DNA of 64,000 nucleotides from GH45 sp046704385 (GTDB lineage Bacteria > Bacteroidota > Bacteroidia > Bacteroidales > SZUA-534), in NCBI GenBank assembly GCA_046704385.1, contig JBJKSB010000112.1, positions 121,679-185,678 on the forward strand, given 5' to 3'. The translations under genes and the position numbers were made by a program. Numbering within the stretch: the stretch's first letter is position 1; every line of letters begins with the position of its first letter. Shown in pieces: positions 1 through 9,434 of this stretch. The notes under the pieces were generated by a model. It was not told where the DNA came from. It searched no databases and saw only the letters and a list, made by a program, of their open reading frames with translations.

Positions 1-40
1 CATTAAATGAATTAACAACTTATCCACAAATAATAATATT

Positions 41-1132
41 ATGAAAAATTTATTTTACGCTTTTGCCGGAATGCTTTTACTCGTTTCGTGCCAGCATTCC
101 AACTCAAATATGTATGACTTGACCGGAAAAATTACCGGGCAGGTACCCGCCAAAGTTTACTTACAGTATTATGGTGAAAACGGTATGAATGTTATCGATT
201 CTGCCAATTTTGTAAATGGCGAATTCAAATTCAAAGGGACAGTTCCCTCTCCTGACTTTTACTATCTGCGCATTGGTAATGAAAATAACCTGTTGGGATT
301 TTTTCTTGAAAACTCTAAAATTTATATCACTGCAAATGTCGACAGCTTACGAAATGCAACTGTAACTGGTTCAGCTATTGAAAATGAATCACAGGCTTTT
401 AATGAATCAAAAAAAGCGTACGAAAAGCAACTTAATGTTTTGTACCAGGAATTCAAAGTGTCGACAGATGAAATGCGCCAAAAGGAAATAGAGCATACCT
501 ATGATTCTATCGAAAATTTAGAAACACAATATATAAAACAATATGTTTTCGACCATGGAAATAGTATACTGGCTCCTTATATCATCCGACACGAATTAAT
601 TTATACTGCCGGTTTAAAAGAGCTCGAAGAGTTGACCAATGCCTTAAGTCCTGACCTAAAAGAAAATAAATATACTAAAGAATTACATACAAGAATTGAA
701 CTATTGAGAACACTTCAACCCGGAATGGATGCCCCTCAATTTACACAAAATGATGTCGAAGGAAATCCGGTAAATCTCACTGATTTTAAAGGGAAGTACC
801 TATTGATCGACTTTTGGGCATCATGGTGTCATCCATGTCGGCAGGCAAATCCCACCGTTGTAAAAATGTACAAGAAATACCATAACCGTAATTTTGAAAT
901 TCTTGGTGTTTCAATGGACAGTAAAAAAGATAACTGGGTTAAGGCTATTCAGGATGACGACTTGGTATGGAGTCAGGTATCATCCCTACAGGGTTGGGAT
1001 AACCCGGTTGGAAAACTTTATGGGGTAAACAGCATTCCGCATCAGATTCTTATTGATCCGGAAGGAAAAATAGTAAAAAGGGGAATACATGCTGAAGAAT
1101 TAGATGATTTGTTGGGAAGCACTTTGAAATAA
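41..1132 (+). CDS. TlpA-like thiol-disulfide oxidoreductase with N-terminal DUF4369
   Basis: 363-aa lipoprotein: a hydrophobic N-terminus ends in a lipobox (LLLVSC, Cys17). The region after it (about 25-130) looks like the DUF4369 beta domain that Bacteroidota place in front of thioredoxins. A helical linker follows, then an AhpC/TSA-thioredoxin domain from about residue 225 with the redox motif WCHPC (Cys263 and Cys266) in the usual WASWCxPC context and a cis-proline region near SIPHQ. Such proteins reduce periplasmic disulfides, for example in cytochrome maturation; the specific substrate cannot be told. It stands alone, and its 3' side carries a long palindrome. Family assignment is firm, partner unknown. 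Confidence 0.9.
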   Translation: MKNLFYAFAGMLLLVSCQHSNSNMYDLTGKITGQVPAKVYLQYYGENGMNVIDSANFVNGEFKFKGTVPSPDFYYLRIGNENNLLGFFLENSKIYITANVDSLRNATVTGSAIENESQAFNESKKAYEKQLNVLYQEFKVSTDEMRQKEIEHTYDSIENLETQYIKQYVFDHGNSILAPYIIRHELIYTAGLKELEELTNALSPDLKENKYTKELHTRIELLRTLQPGMDAPQFTQNDVEGNPVNLTDFKGKYLLIDFWASWCHPCRQANPTVVKMYKKYHNRNFEILGVSMDSKKDNWVKAIQDDDLVWSQVSSLQGWDNPVGKLYGVNSIPHQILIDPEGKIVKRGIHAEELDDLLGSTLK

Positions 1133-1159
1133 TTAAAAAACATGATATTTCTCTTCAAA

Positions 1160-1239
1160 AGTCACGGCGTGAATTTTCGATATAAAATACAAGAGTATTG
1201 ATTCAGTAGAGTATTTTATTTAGAATTCACACCGTGACT
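1160..1239. repeat. 80-bp imperfect palindrome between two genes
   Basis: Outer arms 1160-1175 and 1224-1239 are complementary at 15 of 16 positions (core GTCACGG/CCGTGAC). A second 9-bp pair, ATAAAATAC (1182-1190) and GTATTTTAT (1211-1219), nests inside it around a 20-nt loop. The arms are not followed by a clear T-run on either strand, so it is not a textbook terminator. It may be a bidirectional RNA hairpin or a small palindromic repeat element. Confidence 0.6.
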
Positions 1240-1298
1240 CAGAATTTGAAAACCCCGCTTTTTAAGATATCCTCTTTCATCACAAACATCAATTAATC

Positions 1299-1883
1299 AT
1301 GAGTTATTTACCTACCAGAGACGAAACTTTAGAATTATTAAAAAAATACAACCAAACTCCCGGCCTGATCAAACATGCCCTTGCGGTTGAAGCAACAATG
1401 CGCAACTTTGCAACGCATTTTAATGAAGATGTAGAAAAATGGGGAATTATTGGGTTAATACACGACCTTGATTATGAACAATATCCCGATCAACATTGCA
1501 CCATGACCGAAAAAATATTAAAAGAAAATAATTGGCCTGATGAATATATCAGGGCAGTTTTAAGTCATGGCTGGGGTATTTGTACGGATGTTAAACCCGA
1601 ATCGTTGTTGGAAAAAACAATTTTTACCATTGATGAGCTTACAGGCCTGGTTACCACTTCAGCCCTGGTACGGCCAACAAAAAGTTTGTTGGATATGAAA
1701 GCCAAATCGGTAAAAAAGAAATGGAACGACAAACGATTTGCCGCAAAAATTGATCGCAGCATTATTGAACAGGGTGCTGAAATGATGGGCATGGAATTAA
1801 GCCAGGTTATCACCTTAACCATTGAGGGAATGGCTAATATTGCCGGCGATTTGGAATTGGACGGAAGGTTGGCAGAGAATTAG
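1299..1883 (+). CDS. HD-domain hydrolase
   Basis: 194-aa cytosolic protein with an HD phosphohydrolase signature: His near residue 26 (IKHALAVE), the HD pair in LIHDLDYEQ, and a later His in VLSHGW. This metal-binding pattern is that of small HDIG-type proteins. Substrate is unknown; relatives hydrolyse nucleotides or other phosphate esters, but nothing here singles one out. The gene is monocistronic: a palindrome lies upstream, and the next gene converges from the other strand 43 bp downstream. The ATG start at 1299 follows an A-rich leader and is the only sensible start. Confidence 0.8.
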   Translation: MSYLPTRDETLELLKKYNQTPGLIKHALAVEATMRNFATHFNEDVEKWGIIGLIHDLDYEQYPDQHCTMTEKILKENNWPDEYIRAVLSHGWGICTDVKPESLLEKTIFTIDELTGLVTTSALVRPTKSLLDMKAKSVKKKWNDKRFAAKIDRSIIEQGAEMMGMELSQVITLTIEGMANIAGDLELDGRLAEN

Positions 1884-1926
1884 TGTGGTTAAAATTAAAA
1901 ATACTAACTCTACCTAAAAGGGCATA

Positions 1927-3222
1927 TCAATTCTTATACTTACTATTTACTACCCTATAACCAACCAGTCGGTCATATTTATCGGAAAATCCACGGTAAT
2001 AAACATTAATAATGTAATCATTTTCAGTTTGGTAATGCGACCCTTCAATTGCTTTATCGTCGAGCGACCTGGTGAAATTATTATTTAACACATAAATATA
2101 ATTATAATATCCTTGCTTTAGAAGAATCACAGATTCATACATCTTTTTGTCATAATTATAATACATCAGGTTTTTTTCATTGATTGCCCAGTTATTAAAA
2201 CTCCCATAAACGTACACTTTACCATCTAAAAATGGTTCATCCATAGGTAACGAAAAATAAATCCAGGCATAATCAGCAGACCGGTTGGGATCATAACCAC
2301 TTTCAAGATTAATAATGCTTTTCCCATTCATTTCTTCATCCCAGAAATATTTTTTTGCAGCACGGCTTTCATCCACGCGAAGTTGCACGTGGTATATGGT
2401 ATCAATGTACCTGATCTCGTTAACATTCAATCCGGCTTTGTGAATATTCGTAAAGCTGAAAGTCCGGAATTCATTCCCGGCCGTAAAAATATTATCTCCG
2501 GCATTACTGTACACTAACTTATCACTTTCCACAAAGACCGGTTTTATATCCTTCAGAATGCGGTCGGGCCGGTTATTCTGGCAAATGGTCACTTTAATAT
2601 CATTATTGGGGTCATTTATAGCAAACTGATCGGTGTGCAACGTTAGCCTTACTTCCTGATCTTCATCCTGAATGCCATAACCTAATGGCCTGTTCACATC
2701 TGCTTCAACTCCTATTAATGATTCATAAACCCAAAAGCAGGCTGTTAAAACAGGATGATCAGCATCTCCGTTTTCAAAAACTTTTAAAACGTAATTACCC
2801 GATACTTTGAACTTTGCTTCATCATTTGGCAGAGTTACCTGGTAATTTATATATGCAACCTTAGTATTGGTTGAAAACTCATAGTCCTGCACAGGGTTAT
2901 CGCTAAATCCATCCAGATATTCATCCAAAAACAAATCGGATTGCACCCAGTTACTATTACAATGTATAATCTGATACGAATAGTTTTTTCGAACTGCATC
3001 CAAATCGTCAAAACTTACCAAAATTGTCTGATCGGAATTTAGTTCAATGGCAGGATACGACAATTCATTGCCCCTTACAATAATTCTTAATGTTTTTATA
3101 TCCGGCCGAAAAATTATAGTGCTAAAAGCTTCTTGCAAATATGCCCTAAAAGGAAGTATCAGTAATAAAAAAAAGAAGAACTTCTTTATAATCATTTTCA
3201 TATTAAAGAATAATTTATTCAT
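1927..3222 (-). CDS. DUF5103 family secreted protein
   Basis: 431-aa protein with a signal peptide (very hydrophobic FFFFLLLILPF run). The body matches what I know of DUF5103, a Bacteroidota-specific secreted family: an N-terminal beta domain with YQIIHCNSNW and a C-terminal part with VYGSFNNW, resembling a carbohydrate-binding/early-set Ig fold. Biochemical role is unknown. Start choice is uncertain: ATGs at 3222, 3201 and 3195 all leave a functional signal peptide. It diverges from nqrA, with 289 bp of AT-rich DNA between them. Confidence 0.75.
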   Translation of the reverse strand: MNKLFFNMKMIIKKFFFFLLLILPFRAYLQEAFSTIIFRPDIKTLRIIVRGNELSYPAIELNSDQTILVSFDDLDAVRKNYSYQIIHCNSNWVQSDLFLDEYLDGFSDNPVQDYEFSTNTKVAYINYQVTLPNDEAKFKVSGNYVLKVFENGDADHPVLTACFWVYESLIGVEADVNRPLGYGIQDEDQEVRLTLHTDQFAINDPNNDIKVTICQNNRPDRILKDIKPVFVESDKLVYSNAGDNIFTAGNEFRTFSFTNIHKAGLNVNEIRYIDTIYHVQLRVDESRAAKKYFWDEEMNGKSIINLESGYDPNRSADYAWIYFSLPMDEPFLDGKVYVYGSFNNWAINEKNLMYYNYDKKMYESVILLKQGYYNYIYVLNNNFTRSLDDKAIEGSHYQTENDYIINVYYRGFSDKYDRLVGYRVVNSKYKN

Positions 3223-3474
3223 TAAACATTATCAGGCACAAATTTATTATATAAAAAACTGATTTTTGTCATATATTAAAAGCATTTTTATATATTTCGG
3301 ATGTAAAAACTTAACGTTGTTTAAAAAATGAACAGTCTAATAGTTAAACACTTAACAGTTATTTAAGAAAATATTCTTTATATTTAAATTTAAATTAGCA
3401 TAAATCAGAGCTACAATGTACCAAAAATATATTTTAGAGCCTTGTTTTACTATTTCATACTGTCCAAATTTACT

Positions 3475-3482
3475 TATCTTTG
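3475..3482 (+). promoter_or_regulatory. Candidate -7 element for the nqr operon
   Basis: TATCTTTG matches the Bacteroidota -7 consensus TAnnTTTG exactly and lies 29 bp before the nqrA start. No good -33 TTTG is visible at the expected spacing (only TTTC at 3453-3456). The rest of the 3223-3511 gap is AT-rich without other obvious structure. Confidence 0.5.
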
Positions 3483-3511
3483 TCACGGTTTTATAAAACA
3501 TATAATCACAA

Positions 3512-4870
3512 ATGCCACACAAAATAAAAATTCGAAAAGGGCTAAATATCCCATTGATGGGTAAGGCCGAAAAAATCTTAATTCAGAGCCAGGAAAAAGG
3601 CGGATTATGCGCATTAAAACCAGATGACTTCCCTTCCATCACGCCAAAGGCAGCTATAAAAGAGGGCACACAAGTTAAAGCAGGCGATATTGTTTTTTAC
3701 AGCAAATACCGTCCGGAAATTAAGTTTACTTCACCAGTAAGCGGTACTCTTAAAAGCATTATCAGGGGTGACAGGCGAAAAATTCTGGAATTTGTTATCG
3801 AACCTGATGGAAATCAGGAGTATACTAAGTTTGAGGTTGGGAATTTAAACGATCTTTCGCGTGAAAAGATTGTTGAATTATTGCTGACATCAGGAACATG
3901 GCCATTTATAAGGCAACGTCCGTATGATATCATAGCCCATCCAACCGACCAACCGAAAGCAATTTTCATTTCAGGATTCGACAGTTCACCATTGGCTCCT
4001 GATTATGATTATGTATTATCGGGCCAGGAAAAAGACCTTCAGGCAGGTGTCGATGTCCTCAAAAAACTTACCCCCGGTAAAGTGCATCTGACAGTTAATG
4101 GCGCATTCCCCACCGGAAAAGTTTTTGCCTCACTTAAAAATGTTGAACTGAATACTATCAGCGGCCCGCACCCTGCAGGTAATGTAGGTATTCAAATCCA
4201 TCATATCGATCCGATTAACAAAGGCGAAGTTGTTTGGCATATTAATCCTCAGGATGTTGCCATTATTGGACGTCTTTTCAATAAAGGAATATTTGATGCC
4301 ACCAAAACGGTTGCATTGACAGGATCTGAAGTATCAAAACCAAGGTATTACAAAACCGTATTAGGATCGACAATTGAACCATTGGTTAAGGATAATGTTT
4401 CAACCGGTACCCGTTTGAGATACATCAGCGGAAATGTATTAACCGGATCTAAAATTGTCAGTGACGGATTTCTTGGTTTTTATCACAATCAGGTTACCGT
4501 TATACCTGAGGGTGATGATTATGAAATGTTTGGCTGGGCATTACCAGGCTTTAAAAAATACAGCGTATCACGTTCCTTTTTCTCATGGTTAACACCAGGA
4601 AAAGAATACAGGTTGAATGCCAATCTTCATGGAAGTATACGCCCGTTTGTATTCTCTGAAGAATACGAAAAAGTATTGCCTATGGATATTCTTCCGGTAT
4701 ACCTTCTGAAATCGATTATAATTGAGGATATTGACCAAATGGAAGCATTGGGTATTTACGAAGTAGGTGAAGAAGATTTTGCCCTTTGTGAGTTTGTTTG
4801 CACATCAAAAATCACGGTTCAACAAACCTTGCGTAAAGGCTTTGACCTGATGATCCGCGAAACCAGCTAA
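3512..4870 (+). CDS. nqrA: Na+-translocating NADH:quinone reductase subunit A
   Basis: 452 aa, close to the usual ~450. NqrA is the peripheral cytoplasmic subunit of Na+-NQR, linked to quinone binding. The N-terminus (HKIKIRKGLNIPLMGKAE) and the early SGTLKSI barrel-sandwich region are typical, as is the internal ISGPHPAGNVGIQIHHIDPI block. First gene of a six-gene operon; the gap to nqrB is 46 bp. The whole complex uses NADH oxidation to pump sodium out of the cell and is the respiratory entry point in many Bacteroidota. Confidence 0.97.
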   Translation: MPHKIKIRKGLNIPLMGKAEKILIQSQEKGGLCALKPDDFPSITPKAAIKEGTQVKAGDIVFYSKYRPEIKFTSPVSGTLKSIIRGDRRKILEFVIEPDGNQEYTKFEVGNLNDLSREKIVELLLTSGTWPFIRQRPYDIIAHPTDQPKAIFISGFDSSPLAPDYDYVLSGQEKDLQAGVDVLKKLTPGKVHLTVNGAFPTGKVFASLKNVELNTISGPHPAGNVGIQIHHIDPINKGEVVWHINPQDVAIIGRLFNKGIFDATKTVALTGSEVSKPRYYKTVLGSTIEPLVKDNVSTGTRLRYISGNVLTGSKIVSDGFLGFYHNQVTVIPEGDDYEMFGWALPGFKKYSVSRSFFSWLTPGKEYRLNANLHGSIRPFVFSEEYEKVLPMDILPVYLLKSIIIEDIDQMEALGIYEVGEEDFALCEFVCTSKITVQQTLRKGFDLMIRETS

Positions 4871-4916
4871 TTATATCATTTTAAGAAATTAAGACAATTA
4901 CGAAAATATATTTCGA

Positions 4917-6065
4917 ATGAAATCACTTAGAAAACAATTTGATAAATTAAAACCCCATTTCGAAAAAGGAGGCAGTCTGGCTCCGTTTGGGTCGTTATTC
5001 GATGCCATCGACACGCTCTTTTTCGTTCCTAAAAGAACATCTAAAACGGGGGTTCATATTCACGATAGCAAAGACTCAAAAAGATTGATGATTATTGTGG
5101 TTCTTGCTATGGTGCCTGCATTATTGTTTGGTATGTGGAATGTTGGGAACCAGCATTACATGTCAACAAATGAAGTAGTAGCATTTTGGCCCACTTTCTG
5201 GTACGGGTTTTTAAAAGTTCTTCCCCTGATTATTGTTTCGTATGCAGTAGGTTTAGGATTAGAACTGATGTTTGCCCAATTGCGCGGTCATGAAGTAAAA
5301 GAAGGCTTTTTTGTATCAGGGATGTTAATTCCATTAATTGTTCCTGTAACCGTTCCTTTATGGATGGTTGCCGTTGCAACTGCTTTTGCTGTAATTATTG
5401 GTGTTGAAGCCTTTGGTGGGGCCGGAATGAATGTTTTTAACCCGGCATTGACAGCCCGGGCATTTTTGTTTTTTGCCTATCCGTCACATATGAGTGGTGA
5501 TGCCGTTTGGATCGCTGATAAAGCCGACGCGTTTTCAGGGGCTACTCCTCTGGCTAATGCAGCAGCAGGAAATATTGGTCATTTACCAAGTGCGCTCGAT
5601 ATGTTCTATGGTTTTATACCCGGATCCATTGGTGAAACTTCAACCCTGGCAATACTCATTGGAGCATTTATATTAATCTATACAGGTGTCGCCAGTTGGA
5701 AAATAATTGTTTCAACAGCCGTTGGAGGTTTATTTATGGGTTTCCTGTTAAATTTACTGGGACCTGCATCAAATGCCTTTATGCATTTACCTGCTTATTA
5801 TCACCTGATTATGGGCGGCTTCGCTTTTGGTGCAGTATTTATGGCAACCGATCCGGTTTCAGCAGCACAGACCAGTCGAGGAAAATATATATATGGATTC
5901 TTAATTGGTGTGATGGCGGTACTTATCAGGGTTCTCAACCCGGCATATCCGGAAGGTATGATGTTGGCTATTCTGCTCCTGAATGTATTTGCTCCGTTAA
6001 TTGACCACTTTGTAGTTCAGTCAAATATAAAACGAAGATTAAAACGCGCATCTGTAAAAGCTTAA
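4917..6065 (+). CDS. nqrB: Na+-NQR subunit B
   Basis: 382-aa polytopic membrane protein of the NqrB/RnfD family. It carries the flavinylation motif SGATPLANA, in which Thr210 is the residue expected to receive covalent FMN by a phosphoester bond. Multiple hydrophobic helices span about residues 55-370. NqrB also binds riboflavin and forms much of the Na+ path in characterised enzymes. It sits 4 bp ahead of nqrC. The FMN is attached by ApbE, encoded just after the operon. Confidence 0.97.
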   Translation: MKSLRKQFDKLKPHFEKGGSLAPFGSLFDAIDTLFFVPKRTSKTGVHIHDSKDSKRLMIIVVLAMVPALLFGMWNVGNQHYMSTNEVVAFWPTFWYGFLKVLPLIIVSYAVGLGLELMFAQLRGHEVKEGFFVSGMLIPLIVPVTVPLWMVAVATAFAVIIGVEAFGGAGMNVFNPALTARAFLFFAYPSHMSGDAVWIADKADAFSGATPLANAAAGNIGHLPSALDMFYGFIPGSIGETSTLAILIGAFILIYTGVASWKIIVSTAVGGLFMGFLLNLLGPASNAFMHLPAYYHLIMGGFAFGAVFMATDPVSAAQTSRGKYIYGFLIGVMAVLIRVLNPAYPEGMMLAILLLNVFAPLIDHFVVQSNIKRRLKRASVKA

Positions 6066-6069
6066 TAAT

Positions 6070-6804
6070 ATGAACACACAGGGAAATACATATACATTCA
6101 TTTATTCCGCTGTTATGGTGGTATTGGTAGCTGCAATATTATCAGCAGCAGCAATCGGATTAAAGCCACGGCAACAAAAGAATATTGAAATTGAAAAAAA
6201 GAAAAACATTCTGGCCTCTGTAAATAAAGGCTTGGAGGTTGACACAGCTAAAGATAAAGCTAAATATATTGAGGCTGAATATGAGAAATACATTACCAAT
6301 AGCTATATAGTTAATACCAAAGGACAAAAGGTGGATGGTGATGCTTTTGAAGTTGATTTGCATGAAGAGCAGGCCAAACCCGACGATCAAAAACAACTAC
6401 CGGTTTTTGAATGTACCGACGATGACGGATCAATAAAATATGTGCTCCCGGTTCGCGGTAAAGGATTATGGGGTCCCATTTGGGGCTATATTTCGCTCAC
6501 CAATGATATGAATACCATTTTTGGAGCAGTATTTGACCACCAGGGCGAAACCCCGGGATTAGGTGCCGAGATTAAGGAAAAATGGTTCCAGAAACCATTC
6601 CACGGAAAAAAACTGTTTGACGATTCAGGCAAATTTGTTTCAATTGCTGTAGTTAAAGGCGGTGCTGACCCCAATGACATACACGCAGTAGATGCAATTT
6701 CTGGTGGTACTCTTACCAGTAAAGGTCTGCAAAAAATGTTGCAGGATAACCTGAGTTTGTATGAAAATTTCTTAAAAAATCAAAAAATAACAAATCATGA
6801 GTGA
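6070..6804 (+). CDS. nqrC: Na+-NQR subunit C, covalent FMN carrier
   Basis: 244 aa with one N-terminal membrane helix (about residues 9-28) and a periplasmic FMN-binding domain. The flavinylation site reads DAISGGTLTS with Thr214 as acceptor; the usual SGAT is SGGT here, a tolerated variation. The upstream GETPGLGAEI motif is typical of NqrC/RnfG. It overlaps the nqrD start by 8 bp, consistent with translational coupling. Confidence 0.96.
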   Translation: MNTQGNTYTFIYSAVMVVLVAAILSAAAIGLKPRQQKNIEIEKKKNILASVNKGLEVDTAKDKAKYIEAEYEKYITNSYIVNTKGQKVDGDAFEVDLHEEQAKPDDQKQLPVFECTDDDGSIKYVLPVRGKGLWGPIWGYISLTNDMNTIFGAVFDHQGETPGLGAEIKEKWFQKPFHGKKLFDDSGKFVSIAVVKGGADPNDIHAVDAISGGTLTSKGLQKMLQDNLSLYENFLKNQKITNHE

Positions 6805-7450
6805 AAAAGAACCTTTATTTTCACCTAAGAACCGCAAACTGATATTTAATCCCTTAAGCAGGGAGAATCCTATTATTGTTCAGGTATTAGGTATTTGTTC
6901 TGCTTTGGCGGTTACTGTTAAAATGAAACCGGCCCTTGTGATGGCCATTTCAGTAACAGTGGTTACAGCATTAGGAAATGTTATTATTTCGTTACTCCGT
7001 AATACTATCCCAAACCGGATCAGAATTATCGTTCAACTAGTGGTAATTGCCTTATTGGTAATTTTGGTTGACCAAATTCTTAAGGCTTATGTTTATGATG
7101 TAAGTAAACAGCTTTCGGTTTTTGTTGGTCTTATCATAACCAACTGTATCCTGATGGGCCGTTTGGAAGCTTTCGCACTGGGAAACAAGCCCTGGCCTTC
7201 ATTCCTTGACGGGATTGGTAATGGATTAGGATACGGTATCATTCTTATGGTGGTAGCCTTCTTTCGCGAAATATTCGGGTCGGGCTCAATATTTGGGTTC
7301 AAAATAATACCTGCTGCCTGGTTTATCAAAAATGGCGGATTTTACGAGAACAATGGATTAATGGTGTTGTCGCCAATGGCTTTAATTGTGGTTGGTGTGA
7401 TTGTTTGGATACACCGCAGTAGAAACAATGAATTACTTGAAAAAAAATAA
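6797..7450 (+). CDS. nqrD: Na+-NQR subunit D
   Basis: 217-aa integral membrane protein of the NqrD/RnfE family with about six helices. Cys34 (GICSALAV) and Cys117 (TNCILMG) correspond to the two NqrD cysteines that, with two from NqrE, hold the intramembrane iron centre in characterised enzymes. A charged N-terminal extension of about 20 residues precedes the first helix. It overlaps nqrC by 8 bp and lies 9 bp before nqrE. Confidence 0.96.
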   Translation: MSEKEPLFSPKNRKLIFNPLSRENPIIVQVLGICSALAVTVKMKPALVMAISVTVVTALGNVIISLLRNTIPNRIRIIVQLVVIALLVILVDQILKAYVYDVSKQLSVFVGLIITNCILMGRLEAFALGNKPWPSFLDGIGNGLGYGIILMVVAFFREIFGSGSIFGFKIIPAAWFIKNGGFYENNGLMVLSPMALIVVGVIVWIHRSRNNELLEKK

Positions 7451-7459
7451 TAAGGCCTT

Positions 7460-8077
7460 ATGGAAAATTTAGTAAATATATTTGTCAAGTCGATTTTTAT
7501 AGACAACATGGTATTTGCCTACTTCCTGGGCATGTGTTCATTCCTGGCAGTATCAAAAACCGTTAAAACCTCAGCCGGATTAGGTATAGCAGTGGTTTTT
7601 GTGTTAGGTATTACGGTTCCTGTTGACTATCTTCTTCAGAATTATATCCTTAAAGCTGGTGCATTAGCATGGCTGGGACCCAAATTTGCTGATGTTGATC
7701 TAAGCTTCCTTAGTTTCATCATGTTTATTGCCGTTATTGCATCAATGGTACAATTGGTTGAAATGATCGTTGAAAAGTTTGCACCCTCATTGTATTCTTC
7801 ACTAGGTATATTCCTGCCATTAATTGCTGTAAACTGTGCTATATTAGGAGGTTCATTATTTATGCAGGAACGTGGTTATAATACCATCAGCGAAGCTACT
7901 GTGTTTGGAATAGGTTCCGGAATTGGCTGGTTTTTAGCCATTGTTGGTATTGCGGCTATCCGCGAAAAAATAAGATATTCTGATATACCTGCACCTTTGC
8001 GGGGTTTAGGTATTACATTCATTATCACCGGGCTTATGGGTCTTGCATTCATGAGTTTTATGGGAATAAAATTATAA
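7460..8077 (+). CDS. nqrE: Na+-NQR subunit E
   Basis: 205-aa, six-helix membrane protein, pseudo-symmetrical partner of NqrD. Cys26 (GMCSFLAV) and Cys126 (VNCAILGG) are the equivalents of the cysteines that bind the Fe site between NqrD and NqrE. Length is normal. Because all four Fe-site cysteines are present, the organism should need an NqrM-type iron insertion factor; see the small gene at 15470-15634. Confidence 0.96.
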   Translation: MENLVNIFVKSIFIDNMVFAYFLGMCSFLAVSKTVKTSAGLGIAVVFVLGITVPVDYLLQNYILKAGALAWLGPKFADVDLSFLSFIMFIAVIASMVQLVEMIVEKFAPSLYSSLGIFLPLIAVNCAILGGSLFMQERGYNTISEATVFGIGSGIGWFLAIVGIAAIREKIRYSDIPAPLRGLGITFIITGLMGLAFMSFMGIKL

Positions 8078-8096
8078 CATCGAAAAAGTAAGTATT

Positions 8097-9356
8097 ATGA
8101 CCATATTAGCATTAAACGGATTAATTATAGGATCAAGCGTTGCTATTTTCCTAATTGTTCTGTTACTTTTAGTTTCAGTTTTATTGTATGCAAAAAAGAA
8201 ACTTACCCCATCAGGTGAAGTTACAATAAATATTAACGAAGGTGAACGGGAACTTGTAGTTGAACCCGGAAGTTCATTACTAAGTACACTTGGAAATAAT
8301 AAGATATTTTTACCTTCAGCCTGTGGTGGAGGTGGTACCTGTGGTATGTGCAGATGCCAGGTTGAAGAAGGAGCAGGTAGTATTTTGCCAACAGAAACAG
8401 GCTATTTCACCCGAAAAGAGCAACAGGAAAACTGGAGGCTTGCCTGCCAGGTAAAAGTCAAAGACGACATTAAAATGCATGTCCACAAAGAAATTCTGGG
8501 TATTAAAAAGTGGGAATGCGAAGTGGTTTCAAACAGAAATGTTGCCACATTTATTAAAGAATTTGTGGTTAGGCTTCCTGAAGGTGAAACTCTTGATTTC
8601 AAATCGGGAGGTTATATACAGATTGATGTTCCAAAAGTTGATGTTGACTTCAAGGATATGATCATTGAAGACAAATTTAAAGGTGACTGGGAGAAAATGG
8701 GTCTGTTCGATCTGAAAATGAAAAACCCTGAGCCAACGTTCAGAGCCTATTCCATGGCTAACCATCCTGCTGAAGGAAACATTGTAATGTTGAATATCCG
8801 TATTGCCACTCCCCCATGGGACAGAAATAAAAACGGATTTATGAAAGTTAATCCAGGGGTTTGTTCTTCATACATTTTCTCACGCAAACCTGGCGATAAA
8901 GTAACAGTTTCAGGACCTTACGGAGAATTCTTCATTAAAGAAACTGAAAACGAGATGATGTTTATTGGTGGTGGTGCCGGGATGGCCCCTATGCGTTCAC
9001 ATATTTTCCATATGTTCAAAACAGTTAGAACGGGAAGAAAAACCACTTTCTGGTACGGAGCCCGTTCCATGAAGGAAGTTTTTTATAAGGATGAATTTGA
9101 TGCAATTGCCTCTGAATTTCCAAATTTTGAATGGCATCTTGCACTTTCCGAACCTCTTCCTGAAGACAACTGGCAGGGACCAACAGGATTTATCCACCAG
9201 GTAATACTCGACAACTACTTATCGAAACATGAAGAACCTGAGGATATCGAATACTACCTTTGCGGGCCTCCAATGATGAATGATGCAGTAAACAAAATGC
9301 TGTATAATCTGGGGGTTCCAAACGAAATGATTGCCTACGACGATTTTGGTTCATAA
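8097..9356 (+). CDS. nqrF: Na+-NQR subunit F, NADH-oxidising flavoprotein
   Basis: 419 aa: one N-terminal membrane helix, then a plant-type 2Fe-2S ferredoxin domain with Cys76, Cys82, Cys85 and Cys117, then a ferredoxin-reductase module with the FAD motif RAYSMA, the NAD-binding GGGAGMAPMR and a terminal CGPPMM. It is the entry point of electrons from NADH. It is last in the operon and is followed 9 bp after the stop by a strong terminator hairpin. Confidence 0.97.
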   Translation: MTILALNGLIIGSSVAIFLIVLLLLVSVLLYAKKKLTPSGEVTININEGERELVVEPGSSLLSTLGNNKIFLPSACGGGGTCGMCRCQVEEGAGSILPTETGYFTRKEQQENWRLACQVKVKDDIKMHVHKEILGIKKWECEVVSNRNVATFIKEFVVRLPEGETLDFKSGGYIQIDVPKVDVDFKDMIIEDKFKGDWEKMGLFDLKMKNPEPTFRAYSMANHPAEGNIVMLNIRIATPPWDRNKNGFMKVNPGVCSSYIFSRKPGDKVTVSGPYGEFFIKETENEMMFIGGGAGMAPMRSHIFHMFKTVRTGRKTTFWYGARSMKEVFYKDEFDAIASEFPNFEWHLALSEPLPEDNWQGPTGFIHQVILDNYLSKHEEPEDIEYYLCGPPMMNDAVNKMLYNLGVPNEMIAYDDFGS

Positions 9357-9364
9357 AAATAACG

Positions 9365-9390
9365 GCCGCTCAGTTTTTGAGCGGCTTTTT
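9365..9390 (+). terminator. Intrinsic terminator of the nqr operon
   Basis: Perfect 8-bp stem GCCGCTCA (9365-9372) with TGAGCGGC (9378-9385), a 5-nt loop, and a following T-rich run starting at 9386. It directly follows nqrF and separates the operon from apbE. Confidence 0.9.
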
Positions 9391-9434
9391 ATTTATTTTT
9401 GTCCCGGATTTTCAATAACAATATAAAGATTATT

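Noticed and set aside
9399..9434. TTG-initiated extension of apbE
   Set aside because: The ATG at 9435 gives a proper lipoprotein signal peptide; the extension would bury it and begins next to the nqr terminator.
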